Positions 8,961-18,789 of a stretch of 63,988 bases of DNA are shown piece after piece. The DNA comes from Xanthomonas arboricola pv. juglandis (lineage in GTDB: Bacteria > Pseudomonadota > Gammaproteobacteria > Xanthomonadales > Xanthomonadaceae), in contig NZ_JZEF01000002.1 in the NCBI RefSeq assembly GCF_001013475.1, positions 1 through 63,988 of the forward strand. Direction: 5' to 3'. Under the pieces are notes generated by a model. That model had not been told where the DNA came from, searched no databases, and was given only the letters and a program-made list of their open reading frames with translations. The translations under genes were made by a program, and so were the position numbers. The number at the start of each line of letters is the position of its first letter. Within the stretch, counting starts at the first letter, position 1.

Positions 8961-9833
8961 TCAGGCAAACCGCTCCAGCAGGAAATCGACGAAGCTGCGT
9001 ACCGTGACCGAGCGCCAGCGGGTTTGGGGATAGAGCACGCTTAGTGGACGGTGCAGCTCCCGGTCCTGAAACAGCCGCACCAGCCGGCCCGCTTCCACGT
9101 CGGCACGCAACAGGAACGCCGGCTGCAGCACGATGCCCAGGCCCTGCAAGGCCGCCAGGTGCAAGGCCGGGCCGCTGGTGAGATGCAACTGCGCGCGCGA
9201 CAGCGGGCCGATTCGCTCGCCGGTGTAGTCCTGCCACTGGCCGAGCGCCTTGGCATCCATCCCCAGGCATTGGTGCCCGGCCAGGTCGGCAAGCCGTTGC
9301 GGGGTACCGTTGCGGTGCAGATAGGCCGGCGTCGCGCAGCACCACAGGCGATAAGGCTGCAGCGCGCGCGCCACCAGCGAGGACTCGCCCAGAACCCCGA
9401 TGCGGACGGCTACATCGATACCCTCGTCGACCAGATCCTGCACCCGATCGCTGAGCTGCAGATCCAGGCTCACCTGGGGATGGCGCTGCAGATACTCGCC
9501 AAGCACCGGCGTGAGCCCATAGGTTCCGAACGACACCGGTGCGGCGACCCGCAGCGGCCCGGCCGGTTCCAGGCGCTGACCGTCGGCCTGCACCTGTGTA
9601 TCGGCGACCAGCTCGAGAATCTCCCGGCAACGCCCGTAGTAGGCCTCGCCAAACGCGGTCAATCGCTGCCGTCGCGTGGTCCGCACCAGCAACTGCAGAC
9701 CGAGACGTTGCTCCAGGGCGCGCAGGTGGTTGCCCGCCATGGTCGGGGAAATGCCATGCGCTTGCGCCGCCGCGGCGAGGCTGCCGCCGTCCACCACGCG
9801 GACGAACACCTGCATGCTGTCCAGCAGATCCAT
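8961..9833 (-). CDS. LysR-family transcriptional regulator
   Basis: The 290-residue protein has the normal LysR layout: an N-terminal winged helix-turn-helix (residues 1-60, with GSLAAAAQAHGISPTMAGNH) followed by a periplasmic-binding-like effector domain. It is divergent from the SDR gene starting at 9931. The shared 97-bp gap holds the palindrome GATAA-N6-TTATC, a plausible LysR box. The layout suggests that it autoregulates and controls the SDR gene; the inducer is unknown. Confidence 0.9.
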   Translation of the reverse strand: MDLLDSMQVFVRVVDGGSLAAAAQAHGISPTMAGNHLRALEQRLGLQLLVRTTRRQRLTAFGEAYYGRCREILELVADTQVQADGQRLEPAGPLRVAAPVSFGTYGLTPVLGEYLQRHPQVSLDLQLSDRVQDLVDEGIDVAVRIGVLGESSLVARALQPYRLWCCATPAYLHRNGTPQRLADLAGHQCLGMDAKALGQWQDYTGERIGPLSRAQLHLTSGPALHLAALQGLGIVLQPAFLLRADVEAGRLVRLFQDRELHRPLSVLYPQTRWRSVTVRSFVDFLLERFA

Positions 9834-9862
9834 TCAACACTCCTGGTTGCCAATCAATGCAG

Positions 9863-9878
9863 GATAACGGCGTTTATC
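9863..9878. promoter_or_regulatory. Candidate LysR operator between divergent LysR and SDR genes
   Basis: The perfect 5-bp-arm palindrome GATAACGGCGTTTATC lies midway between the two divergent starts, and a further GATAA half occurs at about 9885. Dyad symmetry in the divergent gap fits how LysR regulators bind. The assignment is by position and symmetry only. Confidence 0.4.
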
Positions 9879-9930
9879 GCGGCTCGATAACGGATCAGGC
9901 TGGGGGCCCTCACTCAGACGGACGTTGTCG

Positions 9931-10689
9931 ATGGATCTGCAATTGCGTGAACACACGGCACTGGTGACCGGCGCCAGCACCGGAATCGGCGCCGGCATCG
10001 CCCGCGTGCTGGCGGCCGAGGGGGTGCAGCTGGCGATCACCGCGCGCCGCGCCGACAGGCTGGAACAGCTGGCCAACGACATCGCGGCACAGGGTCACCC
10101 GCGCCCGCTGGTGATCCCCGGCGACATCATCAGCGCGACCGAGATCACGCGCATCGCCCGGGATGCCAGCCAGGCGCTGGGCCGGATCGAGATCCTGGTC
10201 AATACCGCCGGTGGCGCACGCCCTTTTGCGCTGGAGGCCAGCGATGCGGACTGGGACGAAGCCTTCGCGCTCAACTTCGGCAGTGCCCGGCGCATGACCC
10301 AGGCCCTGCTGCCCGGCATGCGCCACCGGCGCTGGGGCAGGATCATCAACTTCAGCGGCAGCATGGAGCCCCGCGAGGTCAACGGCGCCGGCGCGGCGAA
10401 GGCAGCGCTGCAGTTCTGGGCCAAGGGAATGGCCTCGCAGCTGGCGGCCGAGGGCATCACGGTCAATACCATCGCACCGGGACGCATCAACTCCGAACAG
10501 GTGCTGGACAAGCTCCATCCCACGCCGGAAGCGCGCCAGGCCTTCATCGCGCGCCATGTGCCGATCGGCTACTTCGGCGAACCCGACGACATCGCTCATC
10601 TGGTCGCCTATCTGGCCTCGCCACTTGCACGCTATCTGACCGGTGAGGTGATTGCCGTGGACGGCGGCCTGCACACCTTCGCCCACTAG
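9931..10689 (+). CDS. SDR-family oxidoreductase lacking the usual catalytic Tyr
   Basis: This 252-residue Rossmann-fold protein has the cofactor motif TGASTGIG at residues 13-20 and NTAGG in the NAG position. It has a C-terminal GEVIAVDGG typical of FabG-like reductases. The catalytic YxxxK is not intact: Lys157 is present but the residue four before it is Ala153 (in NGAGAAKAAL), so the usual proton-donating Tyr is missing. It may be a non-classical SDR or use another residue. The ATG at 9931 is chosen over the TTG six bases upstream. It is divergent from, and probably regulated by, the LysR gene. Confidence 0.85.
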   Translation: MDLQLREHTALVTGASTGIGAGIARVLAAEGVQLAITARRADRLEQLANDIAAQGHPRPLVIPGDIISATEITRIARDASQALGRIEILVNTAGGARPFALEASDADWDEAFALNFGSARRMTQALLPGMRHRRWGRIINFSGSMEPREVNGAGAAKAALQFWAKGMASQLAAEGITVNTIAPGRINSEQVLDKLHPTPEARQAFIARHVPIGYFGEPDDIAHLVAYLASPLARYLTGEVIAVDGGLHTFAH

Positions 10690-10834
10690 TACGGCCGACT
10701 ACCGACGTTACCGAGGGCCGGTGGGGGCCCGGCAGGCCGATATCGGCCGCAGCGTCCAGGGCCGCGGCCGCAGCGGCGCGGTGCCGGCACGCAGGTGCCG
10801 ACGAGCGTTAGACCCTGCCACGTCCCGGTGGTGT

Positions 10835-10855
10835 CCCGGCAGCGACAGTGCCGGG
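10835..10855. terminator. Hairpin between convergent SDR and YchJ-like genes
   Basis: CCCGGCA and TGCCGGG form a perfect 7-bp stem around a 7-base loop, just past the YchJ-like stop. No T-tract follows on either strand, so this is a weak terminator call based on stem and position. Confidence 0.3.
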
Positions 10856-10861
10856 CCGTGC

Positions 10862-11251
10862 TCAGCGCGCGTCGAGGTAATACCAGCGGCCGTCTTCGCG
10901 CACGAAGCGGCTGTGTTCGGTCATGCGCACCGCGCTGGCGCCGCCGATGCGGTAGCGGGCCAGGAACGCCACCTCGGCGGTGTCGGTACCGGTCTCGATG
11001 GCGCGTTGCACGGTCAGGCCGAGCCAGGTGGTGCGGCCGCCCTTGTCCAGCGACAGCTCGGGTGGGCGCGTGGAAGGATGCCAGCTGGCGAGCAGGTACG
11101 CCACATCGCGGCGGACGTAGGCGCTGTAGCGCGCACGCATGAGGGTTTCGGCATCGGGCGCAGCGGCGCCGGCGTGGTAGTGCCCGCAGCACTGTGCGTA
11201 GGTGGCGGCGCGGCCGCAGGGACAGGGATCGGTGGGTATGGAAGTCGGCAT
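10862..11251 (-). CDS. YchJ-family (UPF0225) SEC-C motif protein
   Basis: This 129-residue protein begins with a Cys-rich metal-binding SEC-C motif ([18 protein letters not shown]) and continues with the NTF2-like fold of YchJ ([20 protein letters not shown], ending DGRWYYLDA). Length and motifs match the family. Its biochemical role is unknown; the SEC-C motif binds zinc in SecA. The ATG at 11251 is chosen because the motif starts just after it; the open frame upstream is non-conserved. Confidence 0.85.
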   Translation of the reverse strand: MPTSIPTDPCPCGRAATYAQCCGHYHAGAAAPDAETLMRARYSAYVRRDVAYLLASWHPSTRPPELSLDKGGRTTWLGLTVQRAIETGTDTAEVAFLARYRIGGASAVRMTEHSRFVREDGRWYYLDAR

Positions 11252-11333
11252 CTGGCGATTGTGCGGGAAGTGGGAAGTGGGAGGCGGGGTTTCTGCGCGT
11301 TTATGCTGTCGCCCCGTCGTGCGGAGCACCGCC

Positions 11334-12113
11334 TTGCTGGAACTGATTCCCACCGAGTTGCCGTGGCTGCTGTGCATCGCTTTTGTCGCAGGGCTGGTGG
11401 ATGCGGCGGTCGGCGGCGGTGGCCTGATCCAGTTGCCGGGATTGTTTGCAACCCTGCCGCAGCAGGCGCCGTCGCTGATTCTGGGCACCAACAAGTTCAG
11501 CGCGATGTTCGGCACCGGTGCCTCGGCGTGGCGCTATGCGCGCACCGTGCGCTTTCCGTGGCGGCCGGTGCTGTACGCGACGGTGGCGGCGTTTACGTTT
11601 TCGTTTCTGGGCGCGACCGCGGTCAGCCTGATGCCCAAGCAGGCGGTGCGGCCGCTGATCCTGGTGCTGCTGATCGCGATGCTGGTCTACACGCTGATCA
11701 AGAAGGACTTCGGTGCGCTGCATCGGCCACGCCAGATCGGCCGGCGCGAACTGATCACTGCCTTGGCGATGGGCGCGGCGATCGGGTTCTACGACGGGTT
11801 CTTCGGGCCCGGTACCGGCAGTTTCCTGATCTTCCTGTTCATCCGCTTCTTCGGGTTGGACTTTCTGCGCGCCTCGGCTGCGGCCAAGGTGGTGAACCTG
11901 GCCACCAACCTGGCGGCGCTGTCGTTCTTCCTGCCCAGCGGCCAGGTGATGCTGGCGATCGGCATCCCGATGGCGGTGGCCAACGTGGCCGGTGCGGTCG
12001 CCGGCACGCGGATGGCGCTACGCGGCGGCACGCCGCTGATCCGCACGTTGTTCCTGGTGCTGGTTATCGTGCTGATCGGCAAGATGAGCTGGGATCTGCT
12101 GCGCGGCGTTTAG
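11334..12113 (+). CDS. TSUP-family (TauE/SafE-like) membrane transporter
   Basis: The 259-residue protein has about eight membrane segments and the family glycine motifs [17 protein letters not shown] near the start and [14 protein letters not shown] in the middle. TSUP proteins export sulfite, sulfonates or organosulfur anions; the substrate here is unknown. The start is uncertain: TTG at 11334 has GCGGAG upstream at good spacing, and GTG at 11319 is the alternative. It converges on the TonB receptor, the two stops overlapping. Confidence 0.82.
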   Translation: MLELIPTELPWLLCIAFVAGLVDAAVGGGGLIQLPGLFATLPQQAPSLILGTNKFSAMFGTGASAWRYARTVRFPWRPVLYATVAAFTFSFLGATAVSLMPKQAVRPLILVLLIAMLVYTLIKKDFGALHRPRQIGRRELITALAMGAAIGFYDGFFGPGTGSFLIFLFIRFFGLDFLRASAAAKVVNLATNLAALSFFLPSGQVMLAIGIPMAVANVAGAVAGTRMALRGGTPLIRTLFLVLVIVLIGKMSWDLLRGV

Positions 12114-14170
12114 AAATCCATACTCAGCGTCGCCGACAAGGTGCGCGGTGCGCCGGGATAATTGGTGGTCTGCGTCACCGGTTGCTCGATGTAGAAACGG
12201 TTGGCGACATTGCGCAGCATCAGCGCCAGCTGGTAACGGCCACCGAAGCGGTACGCCGCCGAGGCATCGAAGCGCGTGTAGCCGGCAATACGATAGCTGT
12301 TGGCGAGATCTCCTTCGCGCTCGCCCACATGCACCGCGCCGGCGCCCAGGGTCAGGCCGTACAGCGGCCCGCTGGCGACGTGATAGGTGCTCCACAGACT
12401 GGCGCTGACCCGCGGTACGCCGCGCAGGCGGTTGCCGGCCGGGATGACGGTATCGCGGGTGACCTGCGCATCCAGATAGCCGGCGCCCAGAATCAGCCGC
12501 CAGTTCCGGGTGAGCTCACCGGTGATGTCCAGCTCCAGCCCGCGCACGCGTTGCTGGCCGGTGACCAGCACGAAGCCGCTGTTGTCCGGATCGCTGGTGG
12601 CGACGTTGTCCTTGGTGATCTGGAACGCGGCGGCGGTGGCGAGCACGCGGTTGTCGAACAGCGCGCCCTTCAGGCCGAGCTCGTACTGGCGGCCGGTCTC
12701 CGGTGGTGCACTGCCGCCGGAAAACAGCGTGGCGCTGCGCGGCCGGAACGACGTGGAGGTATTGGCGTACAGCGACAGCTGCGGCGCCGCCTTCCACACC
12801 ACGCCGATGCGCGGCGATGCACGCCGGCCGTCTTCGCGGGTGTGCGCGCCGTTGTCGATGGTGGTCTGCTGCACGTCGTCCCAGCGCACGCCGGCCAGCA
12901 CGTCCCAACGCTCGCCGATGCTGATCTGGTCCTGCACATACAGCGCGGCATAGCGCGCATCGACATCGATTGCGCGGGCCGGCACATAGCTGCCCGGCAA
13001 GGCGCCCTGCACCGGGTTGCGCACGCTGATGCGGGCCAGCGGTGCGCGCGCTTCGTCGGTGTGGCGATGCGCATCGACGTACTCGGCGCCGGCCAGCAGC
13101 TGATGGCGCAGCGGGCCGGTGGCGAAATGCGCCAGCGCTTCGGTCTGCGAGGTCGTTGCGCGCACCTGCTGGTCCTGGCGCACGGCGCGGCGCTGTAAGA
13201 AGGCGCGGTCGGCGCTGAAGCCGGTGAAGTCGGCCACGTCGCGGCCGCTGTCGCCGTCCTGGTGGTTGAGGATCTGACGCAGCGTCAGCCAGTCGTTGGC
13301 GTCATATTCGATGCGCCCGCGTGCGGTGCGCGAAGTGCCGTGATTGCGCGACCACGGCTCGCCGAAGCTGCGCTCCGCCGGGCCACGCACCACCCCGTCG
13401 ATGGCGACCAGCCCGCGATCGCCCGGGCTGGTCTGGCGGGTGTAGTCCAGATCCAGATCGGCACGCAGCTGCGCGTTCGGCCGCCAGGCCAGCGAGGGCG
13501 ACACGAACACGCGATCGCCATCGGCCTGCGCGGCGCGAAAGCTACCGGTTTCCTGCGCGGCGGCGCTGAGCCGTGCCGACAGCGTCGGGCTCAGCGGGCC
13601 GGTGACGGTCGATTGCACGCGGCGCAGGCCGTGTTCGGCCACCTGCACCGATGCGTTGCCGCCGAACACCGCATCCGGGCGCAGCGTGACCAGATTGATC
13701 ACCCCGCCGGGTTCGCCGCGTCCGTAAAGCACCGCGGCCGGGCCCTTGAGCACTTCCACCTGGGCGACATTGGCCAGATCGCGCACGGTCTCGGTGAAGT
13801 TCTGCGCCGGGTTGAGCAGGATGCCGTCGACCGCATACGAGGACGCCTCGAAGCCACGGATGACGAAGGTTTCCGAGCGATTGCCCTGGGTGCCGCCGGG
13901 CTGCACGTTGGAGACATTGGCCACCACATCCACCAGCCGGGTGAGCTGCTGTTCGTCGATGACCGAGCGCGGCACCACCTGGATCGCCTGCGGAATGCGC
14001 TCCACCGGCGTCTGCGTGCGGGTGGCACCGGCGGCCTTTTCCGGCCGATACAGGGCGCGCTTTTCGCTGACCACGATGGCGTCGAGCAGGCTGGCCTCCT
14101 GGGAGGCAGCCGGCATGGCGGCAAACAGGGACGCGAACAACAGGTGGCGAGGCGCAGGCAGTGGGGTCAT
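12110..14170 (-). CDS. TonB-dependent siderophore receptor
   Basis: This 686-residue outer-membrane receptor has a signal peptide (to about residue 26, AASQEA), a TonB-box-like DAIVVSEKRAL, a plug domain and a 22-strand barrel ending in a terminal Phe (LSMDF). The plug includes the motif QAIQVVPRSVID, typical of the FhuA/FpvA siderophore group. It imports ferric-siderophore complexes using TonB energy. The ATG at 14170 is chosen for the signal peptide. A Fur-box-like sequence at 14217-14238 implies iron repression. No siderophore synthesis genes are adjacent, so a foreign siderophore is likely. Confidence 0.92.
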   Translation of the reverse strand: MTPLPAPRHLLFASLFAAMPAASQEASLLDAIVVSEKRALYRPEKAAGATRTQTPVERIPQAIQVVPRSVIDEQQLTRLVDVVANVSNVQPGGTQGNRSETFVIRGFEASSYAVDGILLNPAQNFTETVRDLANVAQVEVLKGPAAVLYGRGEPGGVINLVTLRPDAVFGGNASVQVAEHGLRRVQSTVTGPLSPTLSARLSAAAQETGSFRAAQADGDRVFVSPSLAWRPNAQLRADLDLDYTRQTSPGDRGLVAIDGVVRGPAERSFGEPWSRNHGTSRTARGRIEYDANDWLTLRQILNHQDGDSGRDVADFTGFSADRAFLQRRAVRQDQQVRATTSQTEALAHFATGPLRHQLLAGAEYVDAHRHTDEARAPLARISVRNPVQGALPGSYVPARAIDVDARYAALYVQDQISIGERWDVLAGVRWDDVQQTTIDNGAHTREDGRRASPRIGVVWKAAPQLSLYANTSTSFRPRSATLFSGGSAPPETGRQYELGLKGALFDNRVLATAAAFQITKDNVATSDPDNSGFVLVTGQQRVRGLELDITGELTRNWRLILGAGYLDAQVTRDTVIPAGNRLRGVPRVSASLWSTYHVASGPLYGLTLGAGAVHVGEREGDLANSYRIAGYTRFDASAAYRFGGRYQLALMLRNVANRFYIEQPVTQTTNYPGAPRTLSATLSMDF

Positions 14171-14216
14171 CGGGATCTTCAGCGGGACGATGCGCGCTAG
14201 CGGGCACATCTGGGCC

Positions 14217-14238
14217 GATAATGATAACGATTCTTATC
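14217..14238 (-). promoter_or_regulatory. Fur box upstream of the TonB-dependent receptor
   Basis: GATAATGATAACGATTCTTATC, split here as GATAATGATAAC and GATTCTTATC, closely matches the 19-bp Fur consensus of alternating GATAAT hexamers. It sits about 50 bp upstream of the receptor ATG, where it would overlap the promoter. Confidence 0.75.
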
Positions 14239-14266
14239 TACGCGCGCCCGCCTTGCTGCGCTGCTG

Positions 14267-14311
14267 ACCTGGACGCCTGCGACCGCAGCGCGGTGACGCA
14301 GGCATCCAGGT
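14267..14311 (-). terminator. Long hairpin after the SMC-like ATPase gene
   Basis: ACCTGGACGCCTGCG (14267-14281) pairs with CGCAGGCATCCAGGT (14297-14311), a 15-bp stem with one mismatch around a 15-base loop. It begins 8 bp past the ATPase stop and precedes the receptor promoter. It probably ends the folE-DUF3375-DUF4194-ATPase transcript. No clear U-tract follows. Confidence 0.5.
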
Positions 14312-14318
14312 GGCGCGC

Positions 14319-17300
14319 TCAGCGTTTTCCGCGCGGCTTGCCTGCAGACCCGCGCGTGGATGCGGGACGCGCCTTGGCCGCGGTTTTGGTTGGCACGGGC
14401 TTGGTTGGTACGGGCCTGGCCGCGCTGCGCGCCGCAGTTGTCTTGGTTGCCTTGGTTGCACCACCCAGCGATGTGGTGGCGCGCCTGGTCGCTACCGTCG
14501 ACTTGGCAGCGGGCTTTTTCGGCGCTGCCGCTGTTGTCGCGGCTTTGTTCGGCCTGGCAGTCGGTTTGACGGACGCGGTCGCGCGCCTGGATGCCGTCCC
14601 GGTGTTCGCTGGCGTTTTGGCCGGTTTGGTCGGCGTTGCCGGCTTGCGCGCTGTGCCCGCTGCAGGCGATGCACGCCTGGCTGATGCAGGTTTGGCTGGT
14701 GCAGTCTTGACGGACGCGGCCTTGCCCGCTGCGGGCTTCGCCGCTGCCGACGTGCCTGATCCCGCACGTGCGCTGGCAGCGGCTGTTTTTGATGGCTTCG
14801 GCGCGGCTTGAACGGCCGGCGTCGATGCCGGCGCGACCTTGCTGGCGCGCCTGCTCGCCTTGGCCGCCACGTCGTCCTGTGCAGGGACGTCCTGAAGTGC
14901 CGCGCCCTCAGCGCCAGAGACAGGACCGGTGCTGTCCATCCGCGTTTCACCCTGCGTCGAACGCGGTGCATCCTCGCGCTGCGCAGCACTCACCGCCTGT
15001 TCCGTCACCGCTGCTGCGGCCTCGTCCCCACGCGAGCGCTCGGGCAACTGGAGTCGCTGCGCCTGCTCGTCGTATTCGATCAGCAGCACGCCGGAGTTGT
15101 GCCGGCCGCTGATTTCCACAAAGCAGGCACCGCCGATGAACGGCTCCAGCGTCATCACCGATTTCAGCGGCGTGGCCACCACCATCTGGAAACCGAAGTT
15201 CTCGAAGATGTTCATCGCCAGCGCGGTGAATTCGTTGTCGGCCTTGTCGAAGGCTTCGTCCAGCACCACCGCGCAGTAGCGCGGCAGTTCGCCGTCTTCG
15301 CCACCGAGCTGGTAGCGCAACGCGGCGGCCAGGCAGGTGGTTGCCAGCTTCTGGCGTTGACCGCCGGATTTGCCGGCGCCGCTGCGGTAGATCTCCACCT
15401 GCGCGCGGGTCTGCGCATCCAGCTCCACACCGATGAATTCCACATGCTGGCGCACGTCCAGCACCTGCTCACGCCAGCGGCGTGCGTCCGGTTCCTGCGC
15501 GCCCAGGCGTGCCACCAACGCGCGCAGGGTGGAAAACTGCGCTTCGGCCAGTGCGCGGTCTTCGGTCTGTTGATGCGACAACACCGCGCGCAGCTGTTGC
15601 TGGAATTCCTGCACCTCGCCCAGGCGACGGTCGCTGACCTCGATGGTCAGCAGCGTGCCGCGATTGAACGGCACCTGCTCCAGACTGGCGTTGACCTCGT
15701 CCATGCGCTGCTTGATGCCCTTGTGGGCCTCGGCGGTGTGGCGCTGCAGGGCCAGCAGATTGTTCTTGCTCTGGGTCTGCAGCAGATCGAAGAAGCGGTG
15801 CTCGTGGCGCGGCAGGCCATCGCTCTCCAGGCGATCCAGGCGCGCGAGAAAATCGTCGGCACTGGCCAAGCTCACGGTGAAATCGCCGCTGTCTTCCGGC
15901 CATTGCTGGCAGTACTTGCGGAAGCAATCGAGCAACTGCGCGCTGAGCCGGCTGTCGCGGCCCTGGCTCTCGGCCAGTTGCTCGGCCAGGCCACGCTCGA
16001 CCACGCGGAAATGCGCCTCCAGATTGTCCAGCGACAGCGGTGACAGCGCCGCCAGGCGTTCGCGCAGGCCCTGCAGCTGGGTGGGCGTGAGCGCGGCGGT
16101 GCCGGCACGGCTGGCACAGGCAGCGTGCTGCTGTTCCAGCCGGACCCGCTCGCGTGCCAGCTGCGCGCGCTCCAGCCGCACGTCCTCGTAGGTGCGCTTG
16201 GCCTGGTCGCGCAAGGTACGTGCGGTCTCGATCGCCTGGCCGAGCGCGCGCAGGCCGCTGTTGCCTTCGCGCAGCTGCTGCAGCTGTTCGTCGATGTCGC
16301 TCAGGCGCTGCAGCTTGGGGCCGACATCGATCTCGTCCCAGTCGCGCTCCACCAGCGTGTGCGCGGCCAGCTGCCGTTCCTGGTCCTGCTCGCGTTGCTT
16401 GCGCAGCGCGGCCACGTCGGCATCGCAGCTGGCGATGCGCTGGGCAAGCGTCTGCGCTTCGCGCTCGAACACCTTGAGCTTGTCGCGGTTGTCGTGGCCC
16501 AGCAACCAGCGCTTGCGGTCATTGACCGCATGGCGGTCGTCCTTTTCGTAACGGTCGCCGGGATGCTTGACCTGCCCTTCGCGGGTGATGGCGCGGTCGG
16601 CATTGCGCAGCGCGGCGGCGTTGTCGACGCATTCGTAGTCGAAGCGGCGCATCAACTCGTTGCGCAGCCACTCGGTGAAGGCATGCTCGCGTAGCTGCAG
16701 CTTGCCCGGCAATGCACGCGCATCCGGCGTGCGCGCATGCAGCGCATCGTTGCGGCGTACCCGGAAATACACCAGCCGCGTGCCGAGCTGGGTGCGGTTG
16801 ACCCACTCGCTGACCTGCGCGTAATGGCGGTCGTCCACCAGCAGCGACTGCGCAAAACCGCTCAGCACGCGCTCGATCGCGCCGCGCCAGGCAGATTGAT
16901 CCTCGCGTACCTGCACCAGTTCGCCGACGAACGGCAGCGCCGCTTCGGCAATGCCGGTGTCCTCGCACAGGCGCGCGCGCAAGGCCTGCATCGGTGCCGG
17001 CATGCTGGACGGCGCGCGCTTCAACGCATCCAGTTCGGCGCGGATCTCGGCAAAGCGCCGCTCATCGTCGCGGCGCGCACCCATGCGCTCGGCGATCGCC
17101 TCATCCAGCGCGCTGGCGTCGTGCTTGCCGTTCTCGAGCACGGTCTGGGCATGCGCAATCTGCTCGGCAAAGCCGCTGGCGCCTGCGGCCAGGGCCGTGC
17201 CGAGCTGGCGGCAGGCCTGTTCGATCTGCACGCGGCGCCGCAAGCGCTCGTCGCGTTCGCGCTCGACCCGGGCGCGCTCGCGTTCGAGTTCCTCGATCTG

Positions 17301-18401
17301 CTCGCCACCGGCGGCGCGTTGTTCGCGCTCCAGCCCGGCGAGCTTCTGTTCGTGATTGTCCAGCGACTCACGCCGCTGGCCTTCTTCGCCGGCCAGCCCG
17401 CGGTCCTGGCTGTCGAGTTCGTGCAGGCGCGTCTCCAGCAAGGCCAGACGCTGCTGTTCGCGGTAGCTGTCCACACCCAGCTGCAGCTCGCGCAACTCGC
17501 CGACGCTGTGGCGCAGGGCCATCAGCGCCGCATGGTGCTCGCGTGCCGGGCTGAGCGTTTCCACCTGCCGGCGTGCGGTGACCACTGCATGGTGTGCGCC
17601 GTCGAGTTCGGCGAAGTCTTCCACCAGCCGGTCGGCCGCCTCGAACGTGCGCGGCTCGTCCAGCATGAAGCCGCGCAGGAACACATTGAGATCGCCCAGG
17701 TTCTTGGCCGACTGGGTCTTGTGCAGCAACCGCAACGCCATCTCGTTGCCGATGCCCAGCGTATGCCGAAAGCGCTCTGCGTAGCCGGCAAAGCCGTCGA
17801 AATGCGCGACCTCCTCGCCAAGACGCGCCTTGAGCCTGCGCAGATCCAGATCGAAGCCATCCAGCTCGCTGGCCACATCGAAGCTGCGCGGCGCGACCAT
17901 GTAATGGCGGCGCACATCGGCCGCGGCATTGCCGCTGCCGGCGATCCAGAACAGGCGAATCAGGCTGACCGTCTCGCCGTGCGCGTTGCGGTATTCCAGT
18001 ACCAGCGCCGACCAGGTGGCGCCCTTGCGCAGGTATTGGGTGGCGATCTCGCCCGAGGCGCTGTCCTGCTGATCGGCCCAGGCACCGCGCACGTACGACA
18101 CCAGGCTGCGATCGCGCCCGCTGCGCTCGGCCTCGCGTGCGGCGGCGTTGAAGTCGACGATGCTGGGCGGGGTCAGCAATGCCGACATCGCATCCAGCAG
18201 GGTCGACTTGCCCGACCCGGAGCGCCCGACGAACAGGAAGCCCTTCTCGGCGATCGGCACCTCGGTCAAGCCATTGAACGTGCCCCAGTTGTGCACCTGC
18301 AACCGCCGCATGCGGAACTGCTGCGCGCGCTGCTCGGCAAGCGAATCAGTGAACAGGGACGCGCCCGGCTGAGCCGGCGACAGGTTGGACTGGGAATTCA
18401 T
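14319..18401 (-). CDS. SMC-like condensin ATPase (MksB/JetC type) with a histone-H1-like basic tail
   Basis: This 1360-residue protein is an ABC/SMC ATPase. Walker A (GRSGSGKST) is at residues 59-67, followed by long coiled coils with a central hinge. The signature KSGGQRQKL lies near residue 1010 and Walker B (VVLDEAFDKAD) near 1044. Companions are DUF4194 and DUF3375 proteins, the same trio as MksBEF and as JetABC of Wadjet. Residues about 1165-1360 are an unusual low-complexity tail rich in Lys, Ala, Pro and Thr (as in KPAKTPANTG), ending KPRGKR, resembling histone H1 and likely to bind DNA. No JetD-like nuclease follows. The role is chromosome organisation or plasmid exclusion by family. 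Confidence 0.85.
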   Translation of the reverse strand: MNSQSNLSPAQPGASLFTDSLAEQRAQQFRMRRLQVHNWGTFNGLTEVPIAEKGFLFVGRSGSGKSTLLDAMSALLTPPSIVDFNAAAREAERSGRDRSLVSYVRGAWADQQDSASGEIATQYLRKGATWSALVLEYRNAHGETVSLIRLFWIAGSGNAAADVRRHYMVAPRSFDVASELDGFDLDLRRLKARLGEEVAHFDGFAGYAERFRHTLGIGNEMALRLLHKTQSAKNLGDLNVFLRGFMLDEPRTFEAADRLVEDFAELDGAHHAVVTARRQVETLSPAREHHAALMALRHSVGELRELQLGVDSYREQQRLALLETRLHELDSQDRGLAGEEGQRRESLDNHEQKLAGLEREQRAAGGEQIEELERERARVERERDERLRRRVQIEQACRQLGTALAAGASGFAEQIAHAQTVLENGKHDASALDEAIAERMGARRDDERRFAEIRAELDALKRAPSSMPAPMQALRARLCEDTGIAEAALPFVGELVQVREDQSAWRGAIERVLSGFAQSLLVDDRHYAQVSEWVNRTQLGTRLVYFRVRRNDALHARTPDARALPGKLQLREHAFTEWLRNELMRRFDYECVDNAAALRNADRAITREGQVKHPGDRYEKDDRHAVNDRKRWLLGHDNRDKLKVFEREAQTLAQRIASCDADVAALRKQREQDQERQLAAHTLVERDWDEIDVGPKLQRLSDIDEQLQQLREGNSGLRALGQAIETARTLRDQAKRTYEDVRLERAQLARERVRLEQQHAACASRAGTAALTPTQLQGLRERLAALSPLSLDNLEAHFRVVERGLAEQLAESQGRDSRLSAQLLDCFRKYCQQWPEDSGDFTVSLASADDFLARLDRLESDGLPRHEHRFFDLLQTQSKNNLLALQRHTAEAHKGIKQRMDEVNASLEQVPFNRGTLLTIEVSDRRLGEVQEFQQQLRAVLSHQQTEDRALAEAQFSTLRALVARLGAQEPDARRWREQVLDVRQHVEFIGVELDAQTRAQVEIYRSGAGKSGGQRQKLATTCLAAALRYQLGGEDGELPRYCAVVLDEAFDKADNEFTALAMNIFENFGFQMVVATPLKSVMTLEPFIGGACFVEISGRHNSGVLLIEYDEQAQRLQLPERSRGDEAAAAVTEQAVSAAQREDAPRSTQGETRMDSTGPVSGAEGAALQDVPAQDDVAAKASRRASKVAPASTPAVQAAPKPSKTAAASARAGSGTSAAAKPAAGKAASVKTAPAKPASARRASPAAGTARKPATPTKPAKTPANTGTASRRATASVKPTARPNKAATTAAAPKKPAAKSTVATRRATTSLGGATKATKTTAARSAARPVPTKPVPTKTAAKARPASTRGSAGKPRGKR

Positions 18402-18742
18402 GGCTCACTCACCAAAACGGGATGACGGGTAACGCTGAAGACGACTTACATCAGGACTGTTTGTAGCGGGGTGTTGCGTGCTGCTGGGCTGGTGGCGGTG
18501 CTGTGGTCTGGGAGTGATTCGGTACGGCCCCTTCGCGGCCGGGGCCGCTCCTACGGGTGCGGTGGTCTGCATTGACGTGGGGCGGCGGCGGCGGCCGATA
18601 AGGAAGCTGGATGCCTTGCTGCAGCCCGTGGAAAAAGTGATCGCGTTTGATCGGGCGTGAGAGCCGACATCCGTCGCACAACGCACGACTACACAAACTC
18701 CGCGCATCCCGGGCGTCATACATCGGGCATTGCGATCGGCCG

Positions 18743-18789
18743 TCCCCTCATCCGCGCTTCGGGCAGCTTCTCCCGAGGGGAGAAGCTGC
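18743..18789. repeat. Palindromic intergenic repeat behind the DUF4194 gene
   Basis: GCAGCTTCTCCC (18763-18774) and GGGAGAAGCTGC (18778-18789) form a perfect 12-bp stem around GAG, touching the DUF4194 stop codon at 18790. The preceding CCTCATCCGCGCTTCGGG matches the end of the repeats near 5,900 and 27,230. The rest of the gap 18402-18742 holds another GC-rich palindrome (GGCCCCTTCGCGGCCGGGGCC, about 18529-18549) and no gene. A stem inside the operon could lower expression of the ATPase relative to its partners. Confidence 0.6.
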
